From: Microbacterium sp. SORGH_AS_1204
Lineage (GTDB): Bacteria; Actinomycetota; Actinomycetes; Actinomycetales; Microbacteriaceae
NCBI RefSeq assembly: GCF_030818935.1
Contig: NZ_JAUTBD010000001.1
Location: 682,001-746,000, forward strand
Direction: 5' to 3'
DNA: 64,000 bases
Below the pieces are notes generated by a model. The model did no database searches, was not told the DNA's origin, and saw nothing but the letters and a program-made list of their open reading frames with translations. Positions within the stretch are counted from its first letter, which is position 1. The number at the start of each line of letters is the position of its first letter. Of this stretch, positions 6,208-15,188 are shown in pieces. The translations under genes were made by a program, and so were the position numbers.

Positions 6208-8550
6208 TCAGGCGGTCACGGCGGCGGCGCGGGGGGAGGTCGTGCGGCGGCGGACGACGACCAGCGTCGTGACGATCAGCGAGAGCGCGCCCCAGACGAC
6301 GAAGCCGGTCACGCCCGCCGCAACCCCGCCGGAGGACGACAAGGCACCGAGCATCGCGTCATAGACCGGAGCGGTGGGCAGGAGGGCTGCGGCATCGGCC
6401 AGGGCCGGTGGCACTGTCGAGACGATCGTCGCACCCAGCGCGAGCGCTCCGATCACGGCGGCCACCCAGCGTCCGGCGCCTCCGAAGACGGCGACCAGCG
6501 CCTGGTGCACAGCGGCGAACGCGATGCCCGCGGCGATCGAGATCAGAGCGAACAGTGCCCAGTCGCTCCAGTCGTAGCGCGATGCCATCTGCACCACGGC
6601 CGCGACGAGCAGGCCCTGCGCCGCGCCGATGGCGGCCGCGGGCGCGAAGCCGCGGAGGGCCACGAGGGCGGACGGGCGGCGGCTGGTCAGGGCGCGCGCC
6701 GACACCGCCTGGAACGCGACGAACGAGGCGAGGCCGCCGAACCAGAGCACCGCCATGGCGAGCAGCGGAACGGCGGCGAGGCCGAAGAGGGAGTCGCTCG
6801 CGCCCGTGGCCGAGACAGGGTCGGCCACCACGTCGGCGAGAGCGGTCGCCTCCGCCTCGGTGTAAGTCGGCAACTGGGAGACGGCGGTGTCGAGGCCGCC
6901 CGCGAGCGAGGAGGTACCGGATGCCACCTGCCCCACGCCATCGGCGAGTTGGGCCGCGCCGCCCTGGGCGTCCTGGGCGCCGGTGGCGAGTCCCTCTGCG
7001 CCGCTCGCCGCCGTCTGCGCGCCGGTGGCGAGCTGAGAAGCGCCGCCCGCCGCCCCCGCCGCGCCGGCCGCGAGCTGCGACGCCCCGTCACGCGTCTGCC
7101 CGAGACCACCCGCCACTTGCGAGGCACCCGAACCCAGTGCCTGGGCGCCGCCGCTCAGCTGACGGGCACCATCGCGCAGACCGGTGGCCCCGGTGGCCAG
7201 CCCGTCGATGCCCCCGGCGATCGTGTTGAGACCACTCTCTGCATCGCGAGCCCCGGTGGCCAGGCCCGCCGCGCCATCGGCCAGCTGTGCGTTCGCATCG
7301 GCGATGCTGCGGACCCCGGCCGGCAGTTGGGCGGCTTGCCCCGCGACCCGGCCGATGTCGTCGACGGTCTTCCGCGCCCCCGGCAGATCGGCGTTCACAC
7401 GATCCGACGCGGCCCGCAACTGAGCGCAGAGGTCGGGCGTCGTCGTCTGATCGCAGGAGTCGGCGAGGCGCTGAAGGTCCGCGGCGGCGGTGCCGAGTGA
7501 GGCACTGACCTGGGGAGCCGCGGCGGCCACGTCGTTCGCCGCCTGTTCGAAGCCGGGCGGAATGGCATCTGCGATCTGACCGATCTGCTCGGACAGCTGC
7601 CGGTTGCCGTCGGCGATCGCATCTGCGCCAGTGGCGAGCTGTCCGACGCCGGTGGCGGCCTCGCGCGTGCCCCCGGCCAGTTGAGACGCGCCCCCGGACA
7701 GCTGCCCGGCGCCCTCGGCCAGGCCGTCGATACCGCCGGCGAGCTGGGTGGCCCCGCCCGCGAGCTGGTCGGCGCCTGTGGCGAGTTGTCCGACACCATT
7801 CGACAGGGCACCCGCACCGGTGGCGAGCTGTCCGACGCCGCCCGCGAGCTGGTCGGCGCCTGTGGCCAGCTGTTCAACCCCACCGGAGAGTTCCCCGGCT
7901 CCCTCGGAGAGCTGTCCGAGGCCGTCGCTCAAGCCGGTCGCGCCCGAGGCCGCCTGTGTTGCGCCGTCGGCGAGCTGACGGGCACCGCCCGCGGCCTGAC
8001 CCAGCTGATCGCTCAGCGACGTGAATCCGAGGAAGACGTTCTCGAGGTACTGGGACGACAGCTCGCTGCCGTAGACGCTGGACGCGGTGGACGCCAGCTG
8101 TGCGGTGATCGCGCCGTCGACGACGCGCGCGTCGGGGGCCGTCTGGACATCGATCGTCGCCTTCTGGGGCGTCTCACCGGGGCGGGTCGAGAGAGAGGCG
8201 GCCGTGAAGTTCTCGGGGATGGTCACGACGGCGGTGTAGGTGCCGTCGGCGAGGCCGGCTGCGGCGTCTTCGTCGTTGGAGATGACCCAGTCGATGTTGC
8301 TCGGCTGGTCGGCTGCTCCCTCGACGAGCCCGCCGGTCAGCTGACGACCGAGCGGGACCGTCTGCCCGTTGAGCTCGACGGGCTCGTCGTCGTTGACGAT
8401 GGCGGCGGTGATGTTGTCGAGCCGCTCGGTGGGGTTGTACAGCGCTGCGACGAGGATGCCACCGATCACCGCCGGTAGGAGCAGGACACCCACGAGCGTG
8501 AGCCAGGTGACGGGACGGCGCGAGCGGGAGCGCTCGACGGGGAGAGTCAT
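6208..8550 (-). CDS. YhgE/Pip domain membrane protein with long Ala/Gly heptad-like repeat region
   Basis: The 780-residue protein has the YhgE/Pip layout. A single N-terminal helix (about 15-38) is followed by the family motif region NITAAIVNDDEPV and an extracytoplasmic domain. From about 180 to 550 come dozens of imperfect repeats of the form LATGADQLAGGVGQ, likely a long coiled-coil or beta-helical stalk. A C-terminal six-helix ABC-2-like membrane domain follows (about 575-765). Relatives are described as phage receptors or as parts of secretion and ESX-like systems; no function is proven here. The start overlaps the MMPL stop by four bases (ATGA), so the two are one operon under the TetR gene. 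Confidence 0.88.
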   Translation of the reverse strand: MTLPVERSRSRRPVTWLTLVGVLLLPAVIGGILVAALYNPTERLDNITAAIVNDDEPVELNGQTVPLGRQLTGGLVEGAADQPSNIDWVISNDEDAAAGLADGTYTAVVTIPENFTAASLSTRPGETPQKATIDVQTAPDARVVDGAITAQLASTASSVYGSELSSQYLENVFLGFTSLSDQLGQAAGGARQLADGATQAASGATGLSDGLGQLSEGAGELSGGVEQLATGADQLAGGVGQLATGAGALSNGVGQLATGADQLAGGATQLAGGIDGLAEGAGQLSGGASQLAGGTREAATGVGQLATGADAIADGNRQLSEQIGQIADAIPPGFEQAANDVAAAAPQVSASLGTAAADLQRLADSCDQTTTPDLCAQLRAASDRVNADLPGARKTVDDIGRVAGQAAQLPAGVRSIADANAQLADGAAGLATGARDAESGLNTIAGGIDGLATGATGLRDGARQLSGGAQALGSGASQVAGGLGQTRDGASQLAAGAAGAAGGASQLATGAQTAASGAEGLATGAQDAQGGAAQLADGVGQVASGTSSLAGGLDTAVSQLPTYTEAEATALADVVADPVSATGASDSLFGLAAVPLLAMAVLWFGGLASFVAFQAVSARALTSRRPSALVALRGFAPAAAIGAAQGLLVAAVVQMASRYDWSDWALFALISIAAGIAFAAVHQALVAVFGGAGRWVAAVIGALALGATIVSTVPPALADAAALLPTAPVYDAMLGALSSSGGVAAGVTGFVVWGALSLIVTTLVVVRRRTTSPRAAAVTA

Positions 8551-11438
8551 GCGAACACCTCGGAGAGATCGGCGAAGCTTTCGGGTTCGGGCTGGTGTCG
8601 ACGCGGCGTGGTCAGCGGGAGCGACTGCACGTCAGGGCGCATCGCCTCGGAGAGCAGAGCGAGCGCGCGACGCTCGTCGCGGGCCGAGACGATGAGTGTG
8701 AACGGCGACGGCGCATCGCCTGGGCGTTCGTGCACGTCGTCGGCCGCGCGGCGCAGCATCGCGGCGAGGTCGTCACGGGCGTCGTCGTCGAGGCGGTCCA
8801 CGTCGGTGATCACGGCGATGCGCGCGCCCCCGACGGCGTCGGCCACCGCGCGTCGGGCGTCGGCCGGGTCGTCGAGCAACGCGACGCCGACGCGCGAGCG
8901 CACGACTCCCGCCCGCTCGGGCAGGAGCAGACCGTCGACCCGAAGATTTCCGTCGATGCGCGACAGGCGCCCCGACAGCGCGAGGAGCAGCGCGCGGGTG
9001 GTGCGGCTCTCGCCCGTTACCAGCAGCGTTCCGCCGTAGCCGAGGCGCAGCGAGATGTCGGCGAACACCGGGGGCTCGGCATCCGAGGACCCGGGACTAC
9101 TCAGACCGTCGGCCGCGACGGCCACCGCGGGTTCTCCCGGCCACCCGGCGAGGCGCACCTCGCGTTCGACGGCCTCGCCCTCGACGTCGAGCTTGGGCAG
9201 CTGGCGGTCGAGCCAGCGCGGCATCCACCACGCCGAGGCGCCCAGCAGGGCGAGGACGGCGGGTACCAGCGTCATGCGCACGAGGAACGCGTCGACCGCG
9301 ACGCCGACGGCCAGCCCCAGGGCGATGGGTTTGAGGCTCGAGTCGCCCTCTGGAACGAAGGCGACGAAGACGGCGAACATGATGACCGCGGCCGCGACGA
9401 CCACGCGAGCGGATGCGGCGAAGCCGCTGCGGACGGCACCGAGCGCCACCTCGCCGGGCGTGCGGTCTTCGCGGTCGGCGTGCACGAAGTCTTCGCGCAT
9501 CCGCGAGACGAGGAACACCTGGTAGTCCATGGCCAGGCCGAACAGCACACCCATGACCACGATGGGCATGAAGCTGATGATGGGCCCCACCTTCGCCACG
9601 TGCAGGGCGTCTGCGAACCAGCCCCATTCGAACACCGCGGCCACGACGCCGAAAGAGGCGGCGACCGACAGCAAGTAACCCCCGGCGGCGGTGAGCGGCA
9701 CCCAGATCGAGCGGAACACGACCATGAGCAGCACGAGCGACAGCCCGACGACGAACAGGCCGAAGGGCAGCAGCGCCGCCCCGAGCTGGTCGGAGATGTC
9801 GATGGTCACCGCGGTGTAGCCGGTGACGAGCAGCCGCACGCCGAACTCATCGAACAGACGGTCTTCTTGCGCGCGCAGCTCGCGGACGAGGTCGGCCGTG
9901 CGCGGGTCATCGGGAGCGGTCTCGGGAACGATCTGCACGATGCCGGTGTCGGCCGTCTCGTTCGGCGTCGCCAGGGCCACCTCGGCCACGCCGGGGATCT
10001 TGGCGATCTCGTCGCCGATGTCGGTCATGAGCGTCAGCGGATCGTTCGAGGTGACGATCGTGCCGGTCATGATGAGCGGACCGTTCGCTCCGGGACCGAA
10101 GTATTCATCGGTCAGTTCGTAGGCGACGCGCGCCTCGTCGCCCTCGGGCAGCTGCCCGGCGTTGGGAAGCGTCAGCGCGAGCGATGCGGCGGGGATCGCG
10201 GTCGTGCCCAGGAGCGCGATCACCGCGACGGTGGTGACCACGGGGTGTCGGGTCACCAGGCCCACCCACCGCTTGGCAGGGCCGCTGCGCTCGTCGTGTG
10301 CCGCCGAGTGGGCGACCTTCTCTTCGCGCTCTCGGGCGGCCTCGGTGACGGCGTCGGCGTCTTCGTGCGCCGGCATGCCGCGGCGGCGGCGCGACGAGCG
10401 CGGTCGCTTGTGCCCCCACCCCACCACGCGGTGACCTGCGAAGCCGAGCAACGCCGGGGTGAGTGTCAGGCCGACGCACACGGCGATCGCGACGGCGACG
10501 GAGGCGGCGATGCCCATCGTGGTGAGGAACGGGATGCCGGCGAAGCCGAGGCCGATGAGCGCGATCAACACCGTGATACCGGCGAAGACCACCGCCGATC
10601 CTGCCGTACCGACTGCGCGTGCGGTGGACTCCTCGGGGTCCATCCCGGCTCTGGTCTGGTCTTGATGTCGCGACACGATGAAGAGGGCGTAGTCGATGCC
10701 CACCGCCAGGCCGAGCATCACCGCCAGCAGCGGCGTCGTGGCCGATACCGTCGCGAAACCCGTCGCGATGAAGATCAACCCGATCGAAAGTGCGACACCG
10801 AGGATCGCGGTCGCCAACGGCATGCCCGCCACCAGGAAGGAGCGGAACGTCACCATCAGCACGAGCGCGGCGATCAAGACGCCGAGCGCCTCGGTGAGGG
10901 AGACGCCGGGGATCTCGGTGGCGAAGAGTTGGCCGCCGAGCACGGCCTGCGATCCTGTCGGCAGCGCTGCTTTGAGCGCGGTCGCCGCCTCGCGCAGGCC
11001 GTCTTCGGTGGCCTGCGGCACCGCCGTCGCCTCGCCCGAGAACTGGACGCGCACGATCGCGGCCCGGTCGTCATCGGAGACGCCGCCGGCGATGCGCGCG
11101 TCGTACGGATCGGTGACGGCCTCGACGAAGTCGAGCGCCCCGATGTCGGCGGTGGTCGTGCCGATGGCGTCTCTATACGCCTGATCGCGCACGCTCGTGC
11201 CGTCGGCCGCGACCACGATGATCTCAGCGCTCGCGCCGCTGACCTGGGGGAATGTGCGTTCCAGCATCTCGAGGCCGGCCTGCGACTCCGTGCCGGGGAT
11301 GGTGAAGGTGTTGTCGGTGCCCTTCGCGAACAGCGCCACTCCACCGCCGGCGAGGACGACGATGAGCAGCCAGGCGGTCAGCACCCGCCACGGGTGGCGG
11401 AACGACCAGCGGCCCAGGCTGTACAGGAATGTCGACAC
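8547..11438 (-). CDS. MMPL family RND-like transporter with C-terminal degenerate ABC-ATPase-like domain
   Basis: The protein has two MMPL/RND repeats with about 12 helices and two large external loops. The paired signatures AVGIDYALFIVSRHQ and GLAMDYQVFLVSRMRE sit in the central helices; the first Asp belongs to the proton-relay region of this family. Members export lipids or drugs by proton antiport. The last 210 residues resemble an ABC nucleotide-binding domain that has lost its catalytic residues: TGESRTTRALLLALSG at the Walker A place, IAVITDVDRLDDDARDDL at Walker B, and LIVSARD where the H-loop histidine would be. I place the start at GTG 11438, which has GGGAG seven bases upstream; a GTG at 11450 would add four residues. 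Confidence 0.88.
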   Translation of the reverse strand: MSTFLYSLGRWSFRHPWRVLTAWLLIVVLAGGGVALFAKGTDNTFTIPGTESQAGLEMLERTFPQVSGASAEIIVVAADGTSVRDQAYRDAIGTTTADIGALDFVEAVTDPYDARIAGGVSDDDRAAIVRVQFSGEATAVPQATEDGLREAATALKAALPTGSQAVLGGQLFATEIPGVSLTEALGVLIAALVLMVTFRSFLVAGMPLATAILGVALSIGLIFIATGFATVSATTPLLAVMLGLAVGIDYALFIVSRHQDQTRAGMDPEESTARAVGTAGSAVVFAGITVLIALIGLGFAGIPFLTTMGIAASVAVAIAVCVGLTLTPALLGFAGHRVVGWGHKRPRSSRRRRGMPAHEDADAVTEAAREREEKVAHSAAHDERSGPAKRWVGLVTRHPVVTTVAVIALLGTTAIPAASLALTLPNAGQLPEGDEARVAYELTDEYFGPGANGPLIMTGTIVTSNDPLTLMTDIGDEIAKIPGVAEVALATPNETADTGIVQIVPETAPDDPRTADLVRELRAQEDRLFDEFGVRLLVTGYTAVTIDISDQLGAALLPFGLFVVGLSLVLLMVVFRSIWVPLTAAGGYLLSVAASFGVVAAVFEWGWFADALHVAKVGPIISFMPIVVMGVLFGLAMDYQVFLVSRMREDFVHADREDRTPGEVALGAVRSGFAASARVVVAAAVIMFAVFVAFVPEGDSSLKPIALGLAVGVAVDAFLVRMTLVPAVLALLGASAWWMPRWLDRQLPKLDVEGEAVEREVRLAGWPGEPAVAVAADGLSSPGSSDAEPPVFADISLRLGYGGTLLVTGESRTTRALLLALSGRLSRIDGNLRVDGLLLPERAGVVRSRVGVALLDDPADARRAVADAVGGARIAVITDVDRLDDDARDDLAAMLRRAADDVHERPGDAPSPFTLIVSARDERRALALLSEAMRPDVQSLPLTTPRRHQPEPESFADLSEVFA

Positions 11439-11465
11439 GGCGGCTCCCACGATCGGTGAACGAGT

Positions 11466-11499
11466 CGATACATCACCGTATCGGATACATCAATGTATC
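11466..11499. promoter_or_regulatory. Tandem palindromic operator between MMPL operon and TetR gene
   Basis: Two abutting inverted repeats: CGATAC-N6-GTATCG (11466-11483) and GATACAT-CA-ATGTATC (11484-11499). Their junction forms a third, GTATC-G-GATAC (11478-11488). They lie between the divergent transporter and TetR genes, the usual position of a TetR-family autoregulatory operator. Binding is inferred. Confidence 0.75.
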
Positions 11500-11555
11500 G
11501 TAGTGCGGGAGGGGATGAACGAACCTGGATCCATCCCGTGAAAAGGAGGTCGCGC

Positions 11556-12182
11556 ATGACCGACACCGCAGCCGCTCCGTCGCGTCGGCGCGAGAACACG
11601 CGCACGCGCCTGATGGACGCAGCCGCCGAGATGTTCGCCGAGGTCGGCATCGATGCTGCTTCCGTCGAGGCGGTCTGCGAGCGCGCCGGTTTCACCCGCG
11701 GTGCGTTCTACTCGAACTTCGCCTCAAAAGAGGAACTTTTCCTCGCCCTGTGCGCGCGGTCGGCCGAGACCACGATCGCCGCGGTGCGCGACCGGGTCAC
11801 CTCCATCGAAGACCGCGGCCTCGACAGCGCCGGCGACGTGATGCAGCTGGTGCAGGAGGTGCTCGAGGCGACCGGGGAGGATCGGCTCGACGTGCTCCTC
11901 GGTGCCGAGACGCGTCTGCAGGCCCTCCGCAACCCGGGTTTCGCCGAGGCGTACCTCGCCCTGAACCAGGGACTGGGCGAGAGCGTCACGCAGCTCGTGC
12001 GCGACATCGCCGACGCGCGGGGTTTGTCGCTGCGCGTGCCCGCCGACGTGGCGACCGAACTGCTGCTCTCAGTGTGGGTCTCCACCTCCGAGACGGCGCT
12101 GCTCACCCGTCAAGCGCCGGCGGAGTCCCGCTCAGGGCTCGCCGAGCGGTTGTCGCAGGTGGTCGGGCTCATCCTCGAGTGA
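11556..12182 (+). CDS. TetR/AcrR family transcriptional regulator
   Basis: The 208-residue protein has a typical TetR N-terminal helix-turn-helix (about 14-60; MDAAAEMFAEVGIDAASVEA, then CERAGFTRGAFYSNFASKEE) and a helical ligand-binding C-terminal part. It is divergent from the MMPL-YhgE operon and separated from it by paired palindromes, so it most likely represses that operon and itself until an inducer binds. The ATG at 11556 has a near-perfect AAAGGAGGT site seven bases upstream; the same frame extends further upstream but without such a site. The inducer is unknown. Confidence 0.9.
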   Translation: MTDTAAAPSRRRENTRTRLMDAAAEMFAEVGIDAASVEAVCERAGFTRGAFYSNFASKEELFLALCARSAETTIAAVRDRVTSIEDRGLDSAGDVMQLVQEVLEATGEDRLDVLLGAETRLQALRNPGFAEAYLALNQGLGESVTQLVRDIADARGLSLRVPADVATELLLSVWVSTSETALLTRQAPAESRSGLAERLSQVVGLILE

Positions 12183-12224
12183 TCGCCGCCGCGCACGGCA
12201 CCCCGGTGTGACCGAGACGACAGC

Positions 12225-13226
12225 TCATCCGGCCCTGCGCTCCAGCAGCGCGTGACAGCGTCGCAGTCGCTCGAGCCACCACTCGCGGCGAGCGTCATCG
12301 GCGCTCACTCGATCGATCTCGGCGGACGACGGCCGAGGACGATCGCATGTCAGCACGCCCTGGTGCGCGATCAGGGGGGATGCCACGACGTCGGTCGTGA
12401 ACAACGACGCGGTGCCCAGCCCGCAGTCGTAGTCGAGGTCGGGCAGCGCCGCCGCCAGCGTCGCCCCCATCGCCAGCCCGATCGAGGTGTCGAGGGCGCT
12501 GGAGACCACCGCGGGCAGCCCCGCCTGCGCCACGATGTCGAGCGCGGCGTGCACGCCACCGAGGGGCTGCGCCTTGATCACCAGGAGGTCGGCCGCTCCC
12601 GCGCGGGCGACCCGCAGGGGGTCGGCGGCCTTGCGAACGCTCTCGTCGGCGGCGACGGGGATGTCGAGGTAGGCGATCCGCTCGCGCAGCTGGGCGAGCT
12701 CGTCGATCTCGGCGCACGGCTGCTCGACGTACTCCAGGTCGAACTCCGCGAGGGCGTGCACGGCCCGTTCCGCCTCGTCGAGGTTCCACCCGGCGTTGGC
12801 GTCGACGCGCACGCGCCCCTCGGGGCCCACCGCCTCGCGGACCGCCCGCACCCGGGCGACATCGTCGGCGAGCGTCTGCCCCGCCTCGGCCACCTTCACC
12901 TTGACCGTGCGGCATCCGTCGTACCGAGCCAGGATGCGAGGGACATCGGATGCCGCGGCGGCGGGCATCGTGGCGTTGACCGCGACGGTCTCGCGCAGCG
13001 CCGGCGGTGCGGGGTTCCATCCGAAGTCGAGGGAGCCGGCGAGCCACGTCGCCGCTTCGGCGTCGTCGTACTCGACGAACGGGGAGAACTCCGTCCAGCC
13101 CTGCGGCCCCTCGAACACGACGGCCTCGCGCGTTGTGACGCCGCGGAAGCGCACAGCCAGGGGGAGGGCGACGACCCGCGCCGTGGAGAGGACGTCGGCG
13201 AGCGGGGGGAGGGGTGCGGTGCTCAT
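12225..13226 (-). CDS. menC: o-Succinylbenzoate synthase
   Basis: The 333-residue enolase-superfamily enzyme dehydrates SHCHC to o-succinylbenzoate in menaquinone synthesis. The active-site set is complete: K109-V-K111 (acid/base), metal ligands D142 (VDANAGW), E168 (VEQP) and D194 (AADES), and K218 (VIKAQPLGG). Length is normal for the actinobacterial form. It is transcribed away from the LLM oxidoreductase gene. The ATG at 13226 sits six bases after a CAGGAT -10-like element (13233-13238), which suggests a leaderless message. Confidence 0.93.
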   Translation of the reverse strand: MSTAPLPPLADVLSTARVVALPLAVRFRGVTTREAVVFEGPQGWTEFSPFVEYDDAEAATWLAGSLDFGWNPAPPALRETVAVNATMPAAAASDVPRILARYDGCRTVKVKVAEAGQTLADDVARVRAVREAVGPEGRVRVDANAGWNLDEAERAVHALAEFDLEYVEQPCAEIDELAQLRERIAYLDIPVAADESVRKAADPLRVARAGAADLLVIKAQPLGGVHAALDIVAQAGLPAVVSSALDTSIGLAMGATLAAALPDLDYDCGLGTASLFTTDVVASPLIAHQGVLTCDRPRPSSAEIDRVSADDARREWWLERLRRCHALLERRAG

Positions 13227-13261
13227 CTGCCCATCCTGGCCCCGGTGTCGGGGGCCCGGAA

Positions 13262-13267
13262 TAGGCT
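13262..13267 (+). promoter_or_regulatory. -10 element for the LLM oxidoreductase gene
   Basis: TAGGCT ends six bases before the ATG at 13274. The matching minus-strand element for menC (CAGGAT, 13233-13238) lies in the same 47-base gap, so the two genes are driven back to back. Confidence 0.55.
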
Positions 13268-13273
13268 TGCCGC

Positions 13274-14071
13274 ATGCTCTTCGACACCCCCGTGCGGCTC
13301 GGCGTCCAGATCCAGCCGCAGCACGTGCAGTACTTCGACATCCGTGACGCCGTCTTCCGTCTCGAAGAGATGGGTGTCGACATCCTGTTCAACTGGGATC
13401 ACTTCTTCCCCCTGTACGGCGACCCCGACGGTGAGCACTTCGAGTCGTGGACGATGCTGGCGGCGTGGGCCGAGCAGACCGAGCGCGTCGAGTTCGGGGC
13501 GCTGGTCAACTGCAACAGCTATCGCGGCGCCGATCTGCAGGCCGACATGGCCCGCACGATCGATCACATCAGCAAGAAGGGCGGCGACACCGGCCGCTTC
13601 ATCTTCGGTACCGGGTCGGGCTGGTTCCAGCGCGACTACGACGAGTACGGCTACGACTTCGGTACCGCAGGATCCCGTCTCACTGCGCTCGCGGCCGATC
13701 TCGACCGCATCGTCGAACGCTGGGGAAAACTCAACCCCGCGCCCACCCGCAAGATCCCCGTCATGATCGGCGGCAAAGGCGAGCAGAAGACCCTCCGCAT
13801 CGTCGCGCGTCACGCCGACATCTGGCACAGTTTCGTCGCCCCCGACGAGCTGCCCCACAAGCTCGGCGTCATCGAGAGATGGGCCGAGACCGAGGGGCGC
13901 GACCTCTCGGGCCTGATCGTCTCGAACGAGCTCAAAGACCGCGACGAAGACGTCGCCGATGTTCTCTTCGACGCCGGCACGCGTCTGTTTACGCTCGGTT
14001 TCTCGGGTCCCGACTGGGACTACGCGCTCATCGAGCGCTGGCTGACCTGGCGCGACGGCAAGAACTCCTGA
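13274..14071 (+). CDS. LLM class F420-dependent oxidoreductase (luciferase-like)
   Basis: The 265-residue protein has the bacterial-luciferase TIM-barrel pattern: QIQPQHVQYFDIRDAVFRLE, then DILFNWDHFFPLYGD (the conserved W-DHF region), GALVNCNSYR, FGTGSGWFQRDYDEYG and IPVMIGGKGEQKTLR. Such enzymes move hydride with coenzyme F420 or FMN; the substrate cannot be predicted. It is flanked by menC and menB, each with its own promoter. The location inside the menaquinone block is suggestive, but no role there is shown. Confidence 0.85.
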   Translation: MLFDTPVRLGVQIQPQHVQYFDIRDAVFRLEEMGVDILFNWDHFFPLYGDPDGEHFESWTMLAAWAEQTERVEFGALVNCNSYRGADLQADMARTIDHISKKGGDTGRFIFGTGSGWFQRDYDEYGYDFGTAGSRLTALAADLDRIVERWGKLNPAPTRKIPVMIGGKGEQKTLRIVARHADIWHSFVAPDELPHKLGVIERWAETEGRDLSGLIVSNELKDRDEDVADVLFDAGTRLFTLGFSGPDWDYALIERWLTWRDGKNS

Positions 14072-14260
14072 AGCGGGCCGGCGTCGCGACCGTCAAGGGA
14101 CGGGTTCGGGGTGGCGCGGGTCGGATCGACCCGCTCCCTCCGCCGCCCGACGTGAACCGCTCGGCCTCACCCCGATAGCGGTTCGTGCGTGCCTGACGCA
14201 ACGCCGACCGACCCGCGCGGCACGGCGACGCGCGGAGGGCCCGACACCTCGACCGCGTTC

Positions 14261-14266
14261 TAGGCT
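14261..14266 (+). promoter_or_regulatory. -10 element for menB
   Basis: TAGGCT ends six bases before the menB GTG at 14273. The 201-base gap after the LLM gene holds nothing else I can support. Confidence 0.55.
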
Positions 14267-14272
14267 GATTGG

Positions 14273-15175
14273 GTGACCGTCTCCGAGTTGTTCGACCCCG
14301 CGGAGTGGACCCCGGCGCCCGGCGCCGCGGACTACACCGACATCACCGCGCACGTCACCCACGACGGGCGCATCGCCCGCATCGCGTTCGACCGCCCGGA
14401 GGTGCGCAACGCCTTCCGACCGCACACGGTCGATGAGCTCTACCGCGCTCTCGACATCGCCCGCCAGGACCACCGCATCGGTGTCGTCCTCCTCACCGGC
14501 AACGGACCCAGCCCGAAGGACGGCGGGTGGGCCTTCTGCTCCGGCGGCGACCAGCGCATTCGCGGGCGCGACGGCTACAAGTACTCGCACGACGAGTCCG
14601 CGGTGCACGATCTGGGCCGCGCGGGGCGCCTGCACATCCTCGAGGTGCAGCGGCTCATCCGCTTCATGCCGAAGGTCGTCATCGCCGTGGTCCCCGGGTG
14701 GGCCGCGGGCGGGGGACATTCGCTGAACGTTGTCTGCGACCTGTCCATCGCGAGCGCCGAGCACGGCCGTTTCAAGCAGACGGATGCCGATGTCGGCTCG
14801 TTCGACGCCGGGTACGGTTCGGCGTACTTCGCGCGGCAGATCGGGCAGAAGTTCGCCCGCGAGATCTTCTTCCTGGCCGAGGAGTACTCCGCCGAGCGTG
14901 CGTACGAGATGGGCGCCGTCAACCGCGTCGTGCCGCACGCCGACCTGGAGCGCGAGGCCCTCGCGATGGCCCGCACCATCCTCACGAAGTCGCCCACGGC
15001 GATCCGCATGCTGAAGTACGCCTTCAACGCCGTCGATGATGGTCTCGTCGGTCAGCAGCTCTTCGCCGGCGAAGCCACGCGCCTCGCGTACGGCACCGAC
15101 GAGGCCGCCGAGGGCCGCGACTCGTTCCTCGAGAAACGCGACCCCGACTGGTCGGGCGTGCCGTGGCACTTCTGA
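14273..15175 (+). CDS. menB: 1,4-Dihydroxy-2-naphthoyl-CoA synthase
   Basis: The 300-residue crotonase-fold enzyme closes the second ring of the menaquinone nucleus by Dieckmann condensation of o-succinylbenzoyl-CoA. The MenB-specific loop CSGGDQRIRGRDGY (89-102), the oxyanion-hole segment GWAAGGGHS (142-150) and TDADVGSFDAGYGS (170-183) are all present. The GTG start follows a TAGGCT element by six bases. The menE start lies 13 bases after its stop, so menB and menE are probably co-transcribed. Confidence 0.96.
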   Translation: MTVSELFDPAEWTPAPGAADYTDITAHVTHDGRIARIAFDRPEVRNAFRPHTVDELYRALDIARQDHRIGVVLLTGNGPSPKDGGWAFCSGGDQRIRGRDGYKYSHDESAVHDLGRAGRLHILEVQRLIRFMPKVVIAVVPGWAAGGGHSLNVVCDLSIASAEHGRFKQTDADVGSFDAGYGSAYFARQIGQKFAREIFFLAEEYSAERAYEMGAVNRVVPHADLEREALAMARTILTKSPTAIRMLKYAFNAVDDGLVGQQLFAGEATRLAYGTDEAAEGRDSFLEKRDPDWSGVPWHF

Positions 15176-15188
15176 GCGGCCTCAGCGC

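Noticed and set aside
6700..8000. DNA-level repeat or mobile element in the YhgE gene
   Set aside because: The repetition is at protein level (Leu-Ala-x-Gly-Ala units) and the bases diverge; there are no inverted ends or transposase.
8595..11459. Plus-strand 954-codon frame opposite the MMPL gene
   Set aside because: His/Asp/Arg-rich antisense shadow of a clear membrane transporter.
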